Of a DNA stretch of 5,130 nucleotides, positions 1 to 5,130 are shown one piece after another (positions within the stretch are counted from its first letter, which is position 1; the number at the start of each line of letters is the position of its first letter). Below the pieces are notes generated by a model. The model made no database searches. It was not told the DNA's origin and was given only the letters and a program-made list of their open reading frames with translations. Position numbers and translations under genes: made by a program. This DNA is from Clostridia bacterium (GTDB taxonomy: Bacteria > Bacillota_A > Clostridia > Oscillospirales > CAG-272), in assembly GCA_017547395.1 (NCBI GenBank), contig JAFYPS010000073.1, forward strand, positions 1-5,130, written 5' to 3'.

Positions 1-774
1 GATCTCCGCCGCTTGTTCGACGAGTTGACAGTTGGCACAGTGGCTACCGGCGATCTCAAACAGCTTGTGTGTGTTCGAGCTCTCTTTGCCACCGATTACG
101 ATCATGCCGTCGCAATGCATCGCAAGGTCTTGCGCCTCACTCTGCCTTTTATCCGTAACATTACATATTGTATCAAAAACTTTTGCGTTTGTATATAGTT
201 TTTTGAATTTTTTCTCACATTTTTTCCAAAGAATTGTGTTTTGTGTGGTTTGTGCGACCAAGGCGATGCTTTTTTCGGGATTTTTTTCGGAATTTATGTA
301 ATTATCCAAGCTTTCTTCGCTATCGAAAACGACACTTTCTCCTTTTGCATAGCTCAAAATTGACAACACCTCAGGATGCGCAGGATTACCAACAACCGCA
401 AGGGTTACGTTTTCACTTGTGTTTTCATCGGCGATGCGGTGTATCTTCTTCACAAACGGGCAAGTCATATCCTCAATTGTAATGTTCGGATACTCATTTT
501 CAATCTTGCGAAGCAAAAACTCTTCGTCCTTCGGAATTCCGTGAGTGCGGATAATTACGTGCGCCTCTTCCCCGCTCTCGGCAATTTTCTGAACGTCGTC
601 TATCGCAATGATTTTTGCGCCCCGTTTTTCAAGCTGCTCGTTATAAATGCGGTTGTGAATGAGTTTTCCTAGAATATAAACCTTTCCTTTCTCGGAAAGC
701 TTATTCTCGACAAACTCGGTTGCGCGCTTCACACCGAAACAGAACCCCGCCTCTTTTGCAACGGTTACCTTCAT
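1..774 (-). CDS. ispH: 4-hydroxy-3-methylbut-2-enyl diphosphate reductase (IspH/LytB), 3' end outside the window
   Basis: IspH is the last enzyme of the MEP pathway. It reduces HMBPP to IPP and DMAPP in the cytosol using a [4Fe-4S] cluster. The first 258 residues are visible and open to the window edge. All three cluster cysteines are present: Cys12 in AGFCFGVKRA, Cys105 in DMTCPFV and Cys204 in DTICNVT. His40, His78 (RTHG), and His133 with Glu135 of the HPE motif match the substrate-binding and proton-donor residues, and QTTQ (175-178) and GGKESSNTHKL (228-238) match the conserved core. Stand-alone IspH is usually about 280-320 residues, so only the C-terminal tail is missing. In some Clostridia IspH continues into ribosomal protein S1 repeats; that cannot be judged here. 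The ATG overlaps the cmk-plsC stop as ATGA, with a GAGGA ribosome site 9 nt upstream, so translational coupling is likely. Identification is very secure. Confidence 0.97.
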   Translation of the reverse strand, partial: MKVTVAKEAGFCFGVKRATEFVENKLSEKGKVYILGKLIHNRIYNEQLEKRGAKIIAIDDVQKIAESGEEAHVIIRTHGIPKDEEFLLRKIENEYPNITIEDMTCPFVKKIHRIADENTSENVTLAVVGNPAHPEVLSILSYAKGESVVFDSEESLDNYINSEKNPEKSIALVAQTTQNTILWKKCEKKFKKLYTNAKVFDTICNVTDKRQSEAQDLAMHCDGMIVIGGKESSNTHKLFEIAGSHCANCQLVEQAAEI

Positions 775-2066
775 TTGTCTGTTTCCTCGTTTCTGAGTGC
801 AAGAATGCGCTCGAATACCATCTCGGCTGCGCGCTGATACTCTTCTTTTCCGCCGTTTACGAATCCGAATTCTTCATATTTTATCGGTCTTCCGATAATT
901 ACTTCCTTTTTACGAAGGAAGCGGTATTTAAAATTCTTAACACGGATGAATACAGGCTGAACGTCTGCGCCCGAGCGGTAAAGCATCATACCTACACCGC
1001 TCTTGACCTCTGTATTCGCAGGATCAACATGTGGGTATCTTGTGCCTTGCGGAAACATACAAACCGACTCTCCCTCACTAAGAAGTGAAAGGGTCTTTTT
1101 TATAGCGGCTACGTCTCCGTGTCCGCGGTCTACCGAATATGCTCCCATCGCCCTTGCAAACTGAGCAAGCACGGGAACCTTGAAAATCTCTTTTTTAGCG
1201 AGAAATCTAAGCTGACGGTCAAAAGATGCAGCAAGAGAAATCACGTCAAACATTGCGGTATGATTTGCACAAACGATAAGCGCGCCGTCCTTTTGTTCAT
1301 TTTTCTTGCCGTAGGTTTTTATCCGCATAATAAAGCGGACAATAGGGGCAAAAGTATTTACTATAAACCAATAAAATTTCGAGGTGGATTTATCTTTTTT
1401 TTTTGAAAGTTTATCCTCGGCTATTTTTTTTGCCGCCGCTATGCTCTCCTCAAGATTCATATCCGAAGTATCGAGAGTTACGGCATCTTCCGCAGGCTTG
1501 AGCGGCGCAACGTCGCGCCCGCTGTCACGCTCGTCGCGCTCCTTTATAGACGCAAGTATATCGTCAAATGAAACGATTTCTCCCTTTTCGGCAAGCTGTT
1601 TTACACGGCGGTCTGCGCGCGACTCGGCTGAAGCGGTAAGAAAAATCTTAACGTCTGCATCAGGCAAAATTACAGTGCCTATGTCGCGTCCGTCCATAAT
1701 AACGTTATTCTCACGCGCGAGCTTTTTCTGCGTTTCAAGCAAAAATGCGCGCACCTCGGGAACTGCGGAAACTACAGAAGCATACTTCGCAATTATAGGT
1801 GTGCGGATCTTGTCGCTGACATCCTCACCGCAAAGATACATCTTCTGCTCTCCGTTCTCATACCTGAGTTCAAAGCGAACGTCGTGAAGATTCTTTACAA
1901 TTCCTTCTTTATCATCGGTGGAAACACCGATATTATACATATAAAGCCCTACCGTGCGGTATATCGCACCGGTATCAACGTAGATATATCCGAATTCTTT
2001 AGCAAGTGCCTTTGCAATAGTGCTTTTGCCCGCACCGCTGGGACCGTCTATAGCAATTCCTATCAT
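771..2066 (-). CDS. cmk: Bifunctional (d)CMP kinase / 1-acylglycerol-3-phosphate acyltransferase fusion
   Basis: A 431-residue fusion of two enzymes that are usually separate. Residues 1 to about 220 are cytidylate kinase, which phosphorylates CMP and dCMP with ATP. They show the P-loop GPSGAGKST (8-16), DTGAIYR (31-37), and DGRDIGT (125-131), and match the usual length of bacterial Cmk. A lysine-rich linker (about 220-230) leads to a PlsC-type lysophosphatidate acyltransferase (about 231-431). That domain carries the catalytic HX4D motif (His269 to Asp274 in NHTAMFD), VDRG (312-315), FPQGTR (338-343), and QPVFIR (370-375). The usual Glu of the third motif (FPEGTR) is Gln here. FYWFIVNTFAPIVRF (231-245) is hydrophobic and probably membrane-associating. 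No ATG, GTG or TTG with a ribosome site lies at the junction, which supports a true fusion. The start is supported by AAAGGA 11 nt upstream. The gene follows the flavoprotein gene by 29 nt and overlaps ispH. A ten-A run sits in the linker. Confidence 0.93.
   Translation of the reverse strand: MIGIAIDGPSGAGKSTIAKALAKEFGYIYVDTGAIYRTVGLYMYNIGVSTDDKEGIVKNLHDVRFELRYENGEQKMYLCGEDVSDKIRTPIIAKYASVVSAVPEVRAFLLETQKKLARENNVIMDGRDIGTVILPDADVKIFLTASAESRADRRVKQLAEKGEIVSFDDILASIKERDERDSGRDVAPLKPAEDAVTLDTSDMNLEESIAAAKKIAEDKLSKKKDKSTSKFYWFIVNTFAPIVRFIMRIKTYGKKNEQKDGALIVCANHTAMFDVISLAASFDRQLRFLAKKEIFKVPVLAQFARAMGAYSVDRGHGDVAAIKKTLSLLSEGESVCMFPQGTRYPHVDPANTEVKSGVGMMLYRSGADVQPVFIRVKNFKYRFLRKKEVIIGRPIKYEEFGFVNGGKEEYQRAAEMVFERILALRNEETDK
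784..788 (-). promoter_or_regulatory. Ribosome binding site of ispH inside the 3' end of cmk-plsC
   Basis: The minus strand reads GAGGA followed by a 9-nt spacer and the ATG at 774-772. The site lies within the last codons of the upstream gene and fixes the ispH start. The TGA stop (773-771) and the ATG share bases in an ATGA overlap. Confidence 0.75.
1390..1418 (-). promoter_or_regulatory. Candidate -1 frameshift or transcript-slippage site at the Cmk-PlsC junction
   Basis: On the minus strand GAGGA (1418-1414) is followed by 9 nt and then ten A residues (1404-1395), read in frame as TCA AAA AAA AAA GAT AAA. Reading in the -1 frame, or adding one A to the transcript, gives AGA TAA, a stop at 1392-1390. 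The product would be Cmk of about 225 residues with no acyltransferase domain. A second run of eight A (1431-1424) lies just upstream, and a -1 shift there also stops quickly, at GGA TAA. The arrangement resembles E. coli dnaX (SD-like stimulator, A-rich slippery site, prompt stop). Only a weak AT-rich hairpin can be drawn downstream. Function is inference; lysine-rich linkers in AT-rich genes often contain A runs. Confidence 0.3.
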
Positions 2067-2077
2067 AGTTATGTTAT

Positions 2078-2083
2078 TCCTTT
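2078..2083 (-). promoter_or_regulatory. Ribosome binding site of cmk-plsC
   Basis: AAAGGA lies 11 nt before the ATG at 2066-2064, inside the 29-nt gap after the flavoprotein stop. It is the only SD-like sequence in the gap. An upstream ATG in the gap (2094-2092) runs straight into a stop, so 2066 is the sensible start. Confidence 0.65.
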
Positions 2084-2095
2084 CGAATAAACATT

Positions 2096-3316
2096 TTAAT
2101 ATATCGCATTTTCTGCCGCGAGGCGCGCCGTTGAAAATGCTATCTGTAAATTAAACCCGCCCGTATAGGCATCAACGTCTATAACCTCTCCGCAAAAAAA
2201 CAGACCGGGTACGTTTTTTGCCTCCATGGTTTTGGGCGAAATCTCTTTTACGGATACTCCGCCCGAAGTGATTATCGCCTCGGAAAGCGGACGGAAAGAT
2301 TTCACCGTCAGAGTGTATCCCTTCAGCAGTTCAAGAAGCGCTTTGCGCTCCTCTTTCGTTATTGCATTTACTTTTTTTGCCGCGTCAATTCCGCTTCGAC
2401 GAACGATAACGGGTATCATCTTCTGCGGCAGAAGCGCAGAAAGGCTGTTTGCGAAATCCTTGTTGAGAGCTTTTGAAAAATCGGAAAGCAATCTCGCATC
2501 AAGGGTCTTTTCGTCAAGCGCGGGTTTAAGGTCAAGTTTAAGCTGATATCCGCCGCGTTCGAACTTCCCAAGGTGGGAGGACGCCGACAGAATCATAGGT
2601 CCCGTAACGCCGTAATGTGTAAACATCATTTCACCGAAATCGCGATAAACACTCTTTCCGTTTGAACTGTCAATCACTTCAAGTGCAGTATTTTTCAGCG
2701 AAAGCCCCTGCATCTCGGCGCAGTCTTTCTCGATAATTTCAAGCGGTACAAGTGACGGAGAAAGGTCGGTGACCTCAATACCAAATGCCTTTGCAAATCT
2801 GTATCCGTCTCCCGTTGAGCCGGTAAGCGGATACGATGCGCCTCCGGTTGCGATAATTACGCGGTCAAACTCACGGACAACTCTTGCCGTAACGGCAAAG
2901 CCGTTTTCGCTGACGGTTATTCCTTTTACTTCTTCCTCGACGTACTTAACTCCGCTACGCTTTGTATAGGCGCGAAGTGCATCAACAACGTCGGATGCCT
3001 TGTCGGAAACGGGAAAAACACGATTTCCCCTCTCCGTCTTCAGCGGGACACCGAGTCCCTCGAAAAAATCCTTTGTATCCGACGGAGTAAAGCTATTTAG
3101 CGCAGCATACAAAAAACGCGGATTTGTCGGAACGTTTTCAATGACGGTCTGCACGTCGCAATCATTGCAAACGTTGCACCGACCTTTTCCGGTTATGCGC
3201 AGTTTTTTGCCGCTGAATTTATTCTTTTCAAACAGTGTGACGTCGCCGCCAAGTTCTGCGGCGCGCCCCGCCGCCATAAGCCCCGCGGCGCCTGCTCCAA
3301 TAACTGCTATCTGCAT
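2096..3316 (-). CDS. HI0933/YhiN (BaiN-like) family FAD-dependent oxidoreductase
   Basis: A 406-residue flavoprotein of the HI0933/YhiN family, the normal length for the family. The N-terminus has the Rossmann dinucleotide motif IGAGAAG (6-12) with Glu30 at the end of the second strand, where the FAD ribose is bound. Family signatures follow: GKGRCN (43-48), ATGG (156-159), GEMMFTHYGVTGP (228-240), TSGGV (350-354), and a C-terminal FAD-binding block GLFFCGEVIDVDAYTGG (371-387) then FNLQIAFSTA. There is no signal peptide or membrane segment, so it should be cytosolic. Members are annotated variously as NAD(P)/FAD oxidoreductase, aminoacetone oxidase-like, or BaiN; the true substrate is unknown for most. 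An unusual CX2CX2C arrangement (Cys47, Cys50, Cys53) follows the GRCN signature. The start lies 3 nt after the regulator's stop with no good ribosome site (AAAGG is about 14 nt away), so it is probably translated by coupling. Confidence 0.92.
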   Translation of the reverse strand: MQIAVIGAGAAGLMAAGRAAELGGDVTLFEKNKFSGKKLRITGKGRCNVCNDCDVQTVIENVPTNPRFLYAALNSFTPSDTKDFFEGLGVPLKTERGNRVFPVSDKASDVVDALRAYTKRSGVKYVEEEVKGITVSENGFAVTARVVREFDRVIIATGGASYPLTGSTGDGYRFAKAFGIEVTDLSPSLVPLEIIEKDCAEMQGLSLKNTALEVIDSSNGKSVYRDFGEMMFTHYGVTGPMILSASSHLGKFERGGYQLKLDLKPALDEKTLDARLLSDFSKALNKDFANSLSALLPQKMIPVIVRRSGIDAAKKVNAITKEERKALLELLKGYTLTVKSFRPLSEAIITSGGVSVKEISPKTMEAKNVPGLFFCGEVIDVDAYTGGFNLQIAFSTARLAAENAIY

Positions 3317-3319
3317 TTT

Positions 3320-4183
3320 TTAATCGTGTACCTTTGCGTATGCGTTATATTCATCCCAGATGCGTTCAAGCTTGTCAAACACATCGCTGAGTTCGGTCTG
3401 CATCTCCTTTGCAACCGCCACGATAAGCGCGTTAAGCACGCTGAGCGGAGCAACGAAAGAATCTACAATAGAAGCCATATCACTTCTGCAAATAAGTGTC
3501 TGGTCTGCATAGGGCGCTATTGGTGATTGGTTGCTGTCTGTAACCGCAACAATGTGAGTGCCCTGCTCCTTTGCATACGTTACCGCATTGATAAGTCTTG
3601 CGCTGTAACGCGGGAAACTTATCGCAATCATAACGTCGTCCTCGTCGATTCTGAGAATCTGCTCGAAAATCTCGCTGCCGCTTGTAGTCTGCACAAGGCG
3701 AACGTTTTCAAACATAAGTCTGAAATAATGTCCGAGGAAGCTTGCGAGCGAGCTTGAAGAACGCATACCTATAATATATATATTTTTTGCGGAAATAATC
3801 TTTTTAACTGCTTCGTCAAACTGAGCTCGGTCAATCTCGTCCATAGTACGTCTGATATTGTCAATATCAGAGTCCATAACGTTCTTGATAATGTCACCGC
3901 CCGCTATACGCGTATTGGCAACCTCCATACGCTGCTTTGTGGTAAGGCGGATGCGGATTATCTCCTGAAGCGAATGCTGAAGTCCGGGATAACCGTCAAA
4001 GCCGAGCTCAATAGCAAAGCGTACAACGGTTGACTCGGAAACGCCAACCTCTTTACCGAGTTTAGAAGCGGTAAGATATGCAGCTTTATCATAATTGTTA
4101 ATGAGATAGTTTGCAATTGTCTTTTGTCCCTTGGAGAAAGTAGGCATAAGCTCTTCAATCTCTTTTATCAGATCTTTTCTCAT
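3320..4183 (-). CDS. RpiR/MurR-family transcriptional regulator (HTH plus SIS domain)
   Basis: A 287-residue DNA-binding regulator, typical length for the RpiR family. Residues 1 to about 77 form the HTH_6 domain, with the helix-turn-helix in TASKLGKEVGVSESTVVRFA (38-57) followed by LGFDGYPGL (60-68). Residues about 125-255 form the SIS domain that in this family binds phosphosugars: IYIIGMRSSSSLA (135-147), ISFPRYS (188-194), and AVTDSNQSPIA (213-223). I chose the ATG at 4183 because it has AAGAGAG 6 nt upstream and gives the usual family N-terminus (RKDLIKEIEELMPTFSKGQ). A TTG at 4243 would add 20 residues but lies at or upstream of the predicted -10 box. It is the first gene after a terminator and promoter and leads the flavoprotein, cmk-plsC and ispH genes, so it may regulate itself and them. 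The ligand and whether it represses or activates are unknown. Confidence 0.93.
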   Translation of the reverse strand: MRKDLIKEIEELMPTFSKGQKTIANYLINNYDKAAYLTASKLGKEVGVSESTVVRFAIELGFDGYPGLQHSLQEIIRIRLTTKQRMEVANTRIAGGDIIKNVMDSDIDNIRRTMDEIDRAQFDEAVKKIISAKNIYIIGMRSSSSLASFLGHYFRLMFENVRLVQTTSGSEIFEQILRIDEDDVMIAISFPRYSARLINAVTYAKEQGTHIVAVTDSNQSPIAPYADQTLICRSDMASIVDSFVAPLSVLNALIVAVAKEMQTELSDVFDKLERIWDEYNAYAKVHD

Positions 4184-4189
4184 ATTGCA

Positions 4190-4196
4190 CTCTCTT
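4190..4196 (-). promoter_or_regulatory. Ribosome binding site deciding the start of the RpiR regulator
   Basis: AAGAGAG lies 6 nt before the ATG at 4183-4181. The competing upstream TTG at 4243 has no comparable site and would fall outside a transcript made from the predicted promoter. This supports the 287-residue form. Confidence 0.65.
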
Positions 4197-4216
4197 TTCA
4201 CAGATAAAATAGGCGC

Positions 4217-4228
4217 TATGCGCACATA
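4217..4228. promoter_or_regulatory. Near-palindrome in the start region of the RpiR transcript, possible operator
   Basis: The minus strand reads TATGTGCGCATA, a 12-bp palindrome with one mismatched pair. It lies 5 bp downstream of the -10 box, around the expected transcription start. A partly overlapping GCGC-TAT-GCGC repeat is at 4213-4223. The position suits a repressor site, for example autoregulation by the RpiR protein, but short palindromes are common and no family consensus is matched with certainty. Confidence 0.25.
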
Positions 4229-4233
4229 TGTTA

Positions 4234-4262
4234 ATATTATCAAAGTTTTTGCAAGAAGTCAA
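4234..4262 (-). promoter_or_regulatory. Sigma-A-type promoter of the rpiR-flavoprotein-cmk/plsC-ispH unit
   Basis: The minus strand shows a -35 TTGACT (4262-4257), a 17-nt spacer and a -10 TAATAT (4239-4234). An alternative -10, GATAAT, is two bases closer. Transcription would begin near 4227, leaving a leader of about 44 nt before the regulator ATG. The -35 box abuts the T-tract of the preceding terminator, so the hydrolase gene is insulated from this unit. No other promoter-sized gap exists before ispH. Confidence 0.75.
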
Positions 4263-4319
4263 TAAAAAACTTGCAAAAAGACGGGCGTTTCTCAAATAAA
4301 ACACCCGTTTTTTGCAAGT
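4246..4319. repeat. Three copies of CTTGCAAAAA around the terminator and promoter
   Basis: The ten-base word occurs on the plus strand at 4270-4279 and on the minus strand at 4246-4255 and 4310-4319. The 4270 and 4310 copies make the outer part of the terminator stem. The third copy lies in the promoter spacer and, with the 4270 copy, forms an inverted repeat with a 14-bp gap that contains the -35 box. It could be a protein-binding site, or the remains of an alternative RNA pairing with the terminator's 3' arm. The match is seen directly; the function is inference. Confidence 0.4.
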
Positions 4320-4321
4320 TT
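4262..4321 (-). terminator. Rho-independent terminator after the alpha/beta hydrolase gene
   Basis: Read on the minus strand, the arms 4320-4299 and 4290-4268 form about 22 base pairs with one G-U wobble and one bulged C, closing an 8-nt loop (4298-4291), followed by TTTTATT. The GC-rich core is CGGGTGTTT paired with AAACGCCCG, flanked by an A6 tract and a T-rich tract. It begins 19 nt after the hydrolase stop codon. The inner hairpin is also followed by six T on the plus strand, so it could terminate in both directions, although no plus-strand gene is seen. Confidence 0.9.
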
Positions 4322-4339
4322 ATGTAAATGGTACAAGTT

Positions 4340-5130
4340 TTATTGCATAATTTCGGATATAAATCTATCCATCGCAGCCGTGCAAGTCGCCTTGTCGATA
4401 ACGTATCCGCAGGCATGCTTTGCGCCCTTTATGCGAACAAACTCCTTTTTAGCCTGACAGGCTTCAAAATTCGCCTCGCTCATTTCAATCGGTACAAAAT
4501 CGTCATCCTCACCGTGAAAGAAAATAACCGGAATCTTATTTTCCTCCATAGCGGAAACTGTTGATGCATCCTTAAATCCGAAGTTTGCCTTATATTCGGC
4601 AATAATGCCCGTGATGGGAATAATCGGAAACGGCTTTGCATGGAAGGTGCGGTCAAGCACCTCTACAAAAATATCGTAAGGAGAAGTAAAACCGCTGTCA
4701 GCAATAATTCCCTTTACGTTCTGCGGCAGGTCAAGCGCGCTTGTCATAAGCACGGTTGAAGCACCCATTGAAATTCCGTGCAGAATAATCTCCGTGCCGT
4801 CGCCGAGTTCCTCAAGCGCTTTGTACACCCAATCCCGCATATCGCATCTTTCATGCACACCGTAAGTTATATACGTTCCTTCACTCTCGCAGTGTGCGCG
4901 GTGGTCTACCATAAGTACGCTGAATCCTTTGTTCCAGAAGTACGGAAAAATCGCCATAAAATCATGTGTCGGCGACGAACGAAAGCCGTGAGCCTGAATG
5001 ACAAGCTTCTTTCCCTCTCCGTTTTTCATAAGCGTTCCGTGAAGACGAAGACCGTCAAAGCTCTGTATCCATAAATCCTCTTTCGGAACTGTGTCAAAAA
5101 GTTTTTTCCCGGCATCCCATTCGTGCTTTA
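4340..5130 (-). CDS. Alpha/beta hydrolase (serine hydrolase), N-terminus outside the window
   Basis: The last 262 residues of an alpha/beta-hydrolase-fold enzyme; the frame stays open to the window edge, so the start is not seen. An internal ATG at 5029 is not the start: 33 in-frame codons upstream of it, including SFDGLRLHGTL, look like the normal family beginning before the first core strand. Visible features are the oxyanion-hole region QAHGFRSSP (4997-4971), the nucleophile elbow GISMG with Ser at 4771-4769, the acid motif HGEDDDFVP with the likely catalytic Asp at 4504-4502, and the catalytic His at 4417-4415 (GAKHA). DHRAHCESEG carries Cys where many relatives, as I recall them, have Gly. 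The sequence resembles a clostridial family of cytosolic or membrane-anchored hydrolases related to B. subtilis YqkD, with unknown substrate; whether a membrane segment precedes it is not visible. It ends at a strong terminator, so it belongs to a transcription unit entering from upstream. Confidence 0.9.
   Translation of the reverse strand, partial: KHEWDAGKKLFDTVPKEDLWIQSFDGLRLHGTLMKNGEGKKLVIQAHGFRSSPTHDFMAIFPYFWNKGFSVLMVDHRAHCESEGTYITYGVHERCDMRDWVYKALEELGDGTEIILHGISMGASTVLMTSALDLPQNVKGIIADSGFTSPYDIFVEVLDRTFHAKPFPIIPITGIIAEYKANFGFKDASTVSAMEENKIPVIFFHGEDDDFVPIEMSEANFEACQAKKEFVRIKGAKHACGYVIDKATCTAAMDRFISEIMQ

Noticed and set aside
160..300. AT-rich stretch with T runs on the plus strand, considered as a terminator or intergenic region
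   Set aside because: It translates cleanly on the minus strand as a lysine-rich part of IspH between the conserved QTTQ and TIC motifs.
720..1088. 122-codon plus-strand open frame opposite the PlsC domain
   Set aside because: It is the complement of conserved coding sequence with no ribosome site or recognisable domain.
1326..1328. Internal ATG (Met247) as a separate start for the PlsC domain
   Set aside because: There is no SD-like sequence before it, and it would remove the hydrophobic N-terminal part of the acyltransferase domain.
1384..1887. 167-codon plus-strand open frame opposite cmk-plsC
   Set aside because: It is antisense to a clearly conserved kinase, is rich in Ser and Arg as expected from the complement, and matches no recognisable family.
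3958..4158. 66-codon minus-strand frame inside the regulator gene
   Set aside because: It overlaps the conserved HTH coding region in another frame and has no support.
4184..4243. Twenty-residue N-terminal extension of the RpiR regulator from a TTG
   Set aside because: The TTG lies upstream of the predicted -10 box and lacks a ribosome site, and the ATG at 4183 gives the normal family N-terminus.
4184..4339. Riboswitch or small RNA in the only longer intergenic gap
   Set aside because: The gap is fully accounted for by a terminator, a promoter and a leader of about 44 nt, too short for a known riboswitch fold.

Overview
The window looks like a piece of a chromosome from an uncultured gut-type member of the Clostridia (Firmicutes). 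This is inferred from moderate GC content, the gene families present, a cytidylate kinase fused to an acyltransferase, and an ispH directly downstream of cmk. All real genes lie on the minus strand, and four of the five have confidently recognised families with housekeeping or regulatory roles. I see no mobile element, CRISPR array, RNA gene or obvious horizontally acquired island.

Layout, in the direction of transcription (high to low coordinates). First, the 3' part of an alpha/beta serine hydrolase gene (4340-5130) runs in from outside the window and ends at a strong rho-independent terminator (about 4262-4321). A good sigma-A-type promoter (-35 at 4257-4262, -10 at 4234-4239) starts immediately after the terminator's T-tract. 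It opens a tight four-gene transcription unit: an RpiR/MurR-type regulator (3320-4183), an HI0933/YhiN-type flavoprotein (2096-3316, 3 nt after the regulator), a fused cytidylate kinase-lysophosphatidate acyltransferase (771-2066, 29 nt later), and ispH (1-774, overlapping the preceding stop by 4 nt). The 3' end of ispH lies outside the window.

The downstream part of this unit is about membrane-precursor supply. Cmk makes CDP for CTP pools (CTP feeds CDP-diacylglycerol synthesis and the IspD step of the MEP pathway). PlsC makes phosphatidate, the lipid that CTP activates. IspH makes IPP and DMAPP. The flavoprotein has no firmly assigned reaction. The leading RpiR protein has a sugar-phosphate-binding SIS domain and is the natural candidate regulator, but its ligand cannot be read from the sequence.

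I found no clear novel system. The most interesting signal is at the Cmk-PlsC junction. A ten-A run in the coding strand has an SD-like GAGGA 9 nt upstream, and a UAA stop is met at once in the -1 frame. This resembles the dnaX frameshift arrangement and would release a free Cmk of about normal length. Second is a repeated CTTGCAAAAA element: two copies form the terminator stem and a third lies in the promoter, where it could act as an operator or an alternative RNA pairing partner.
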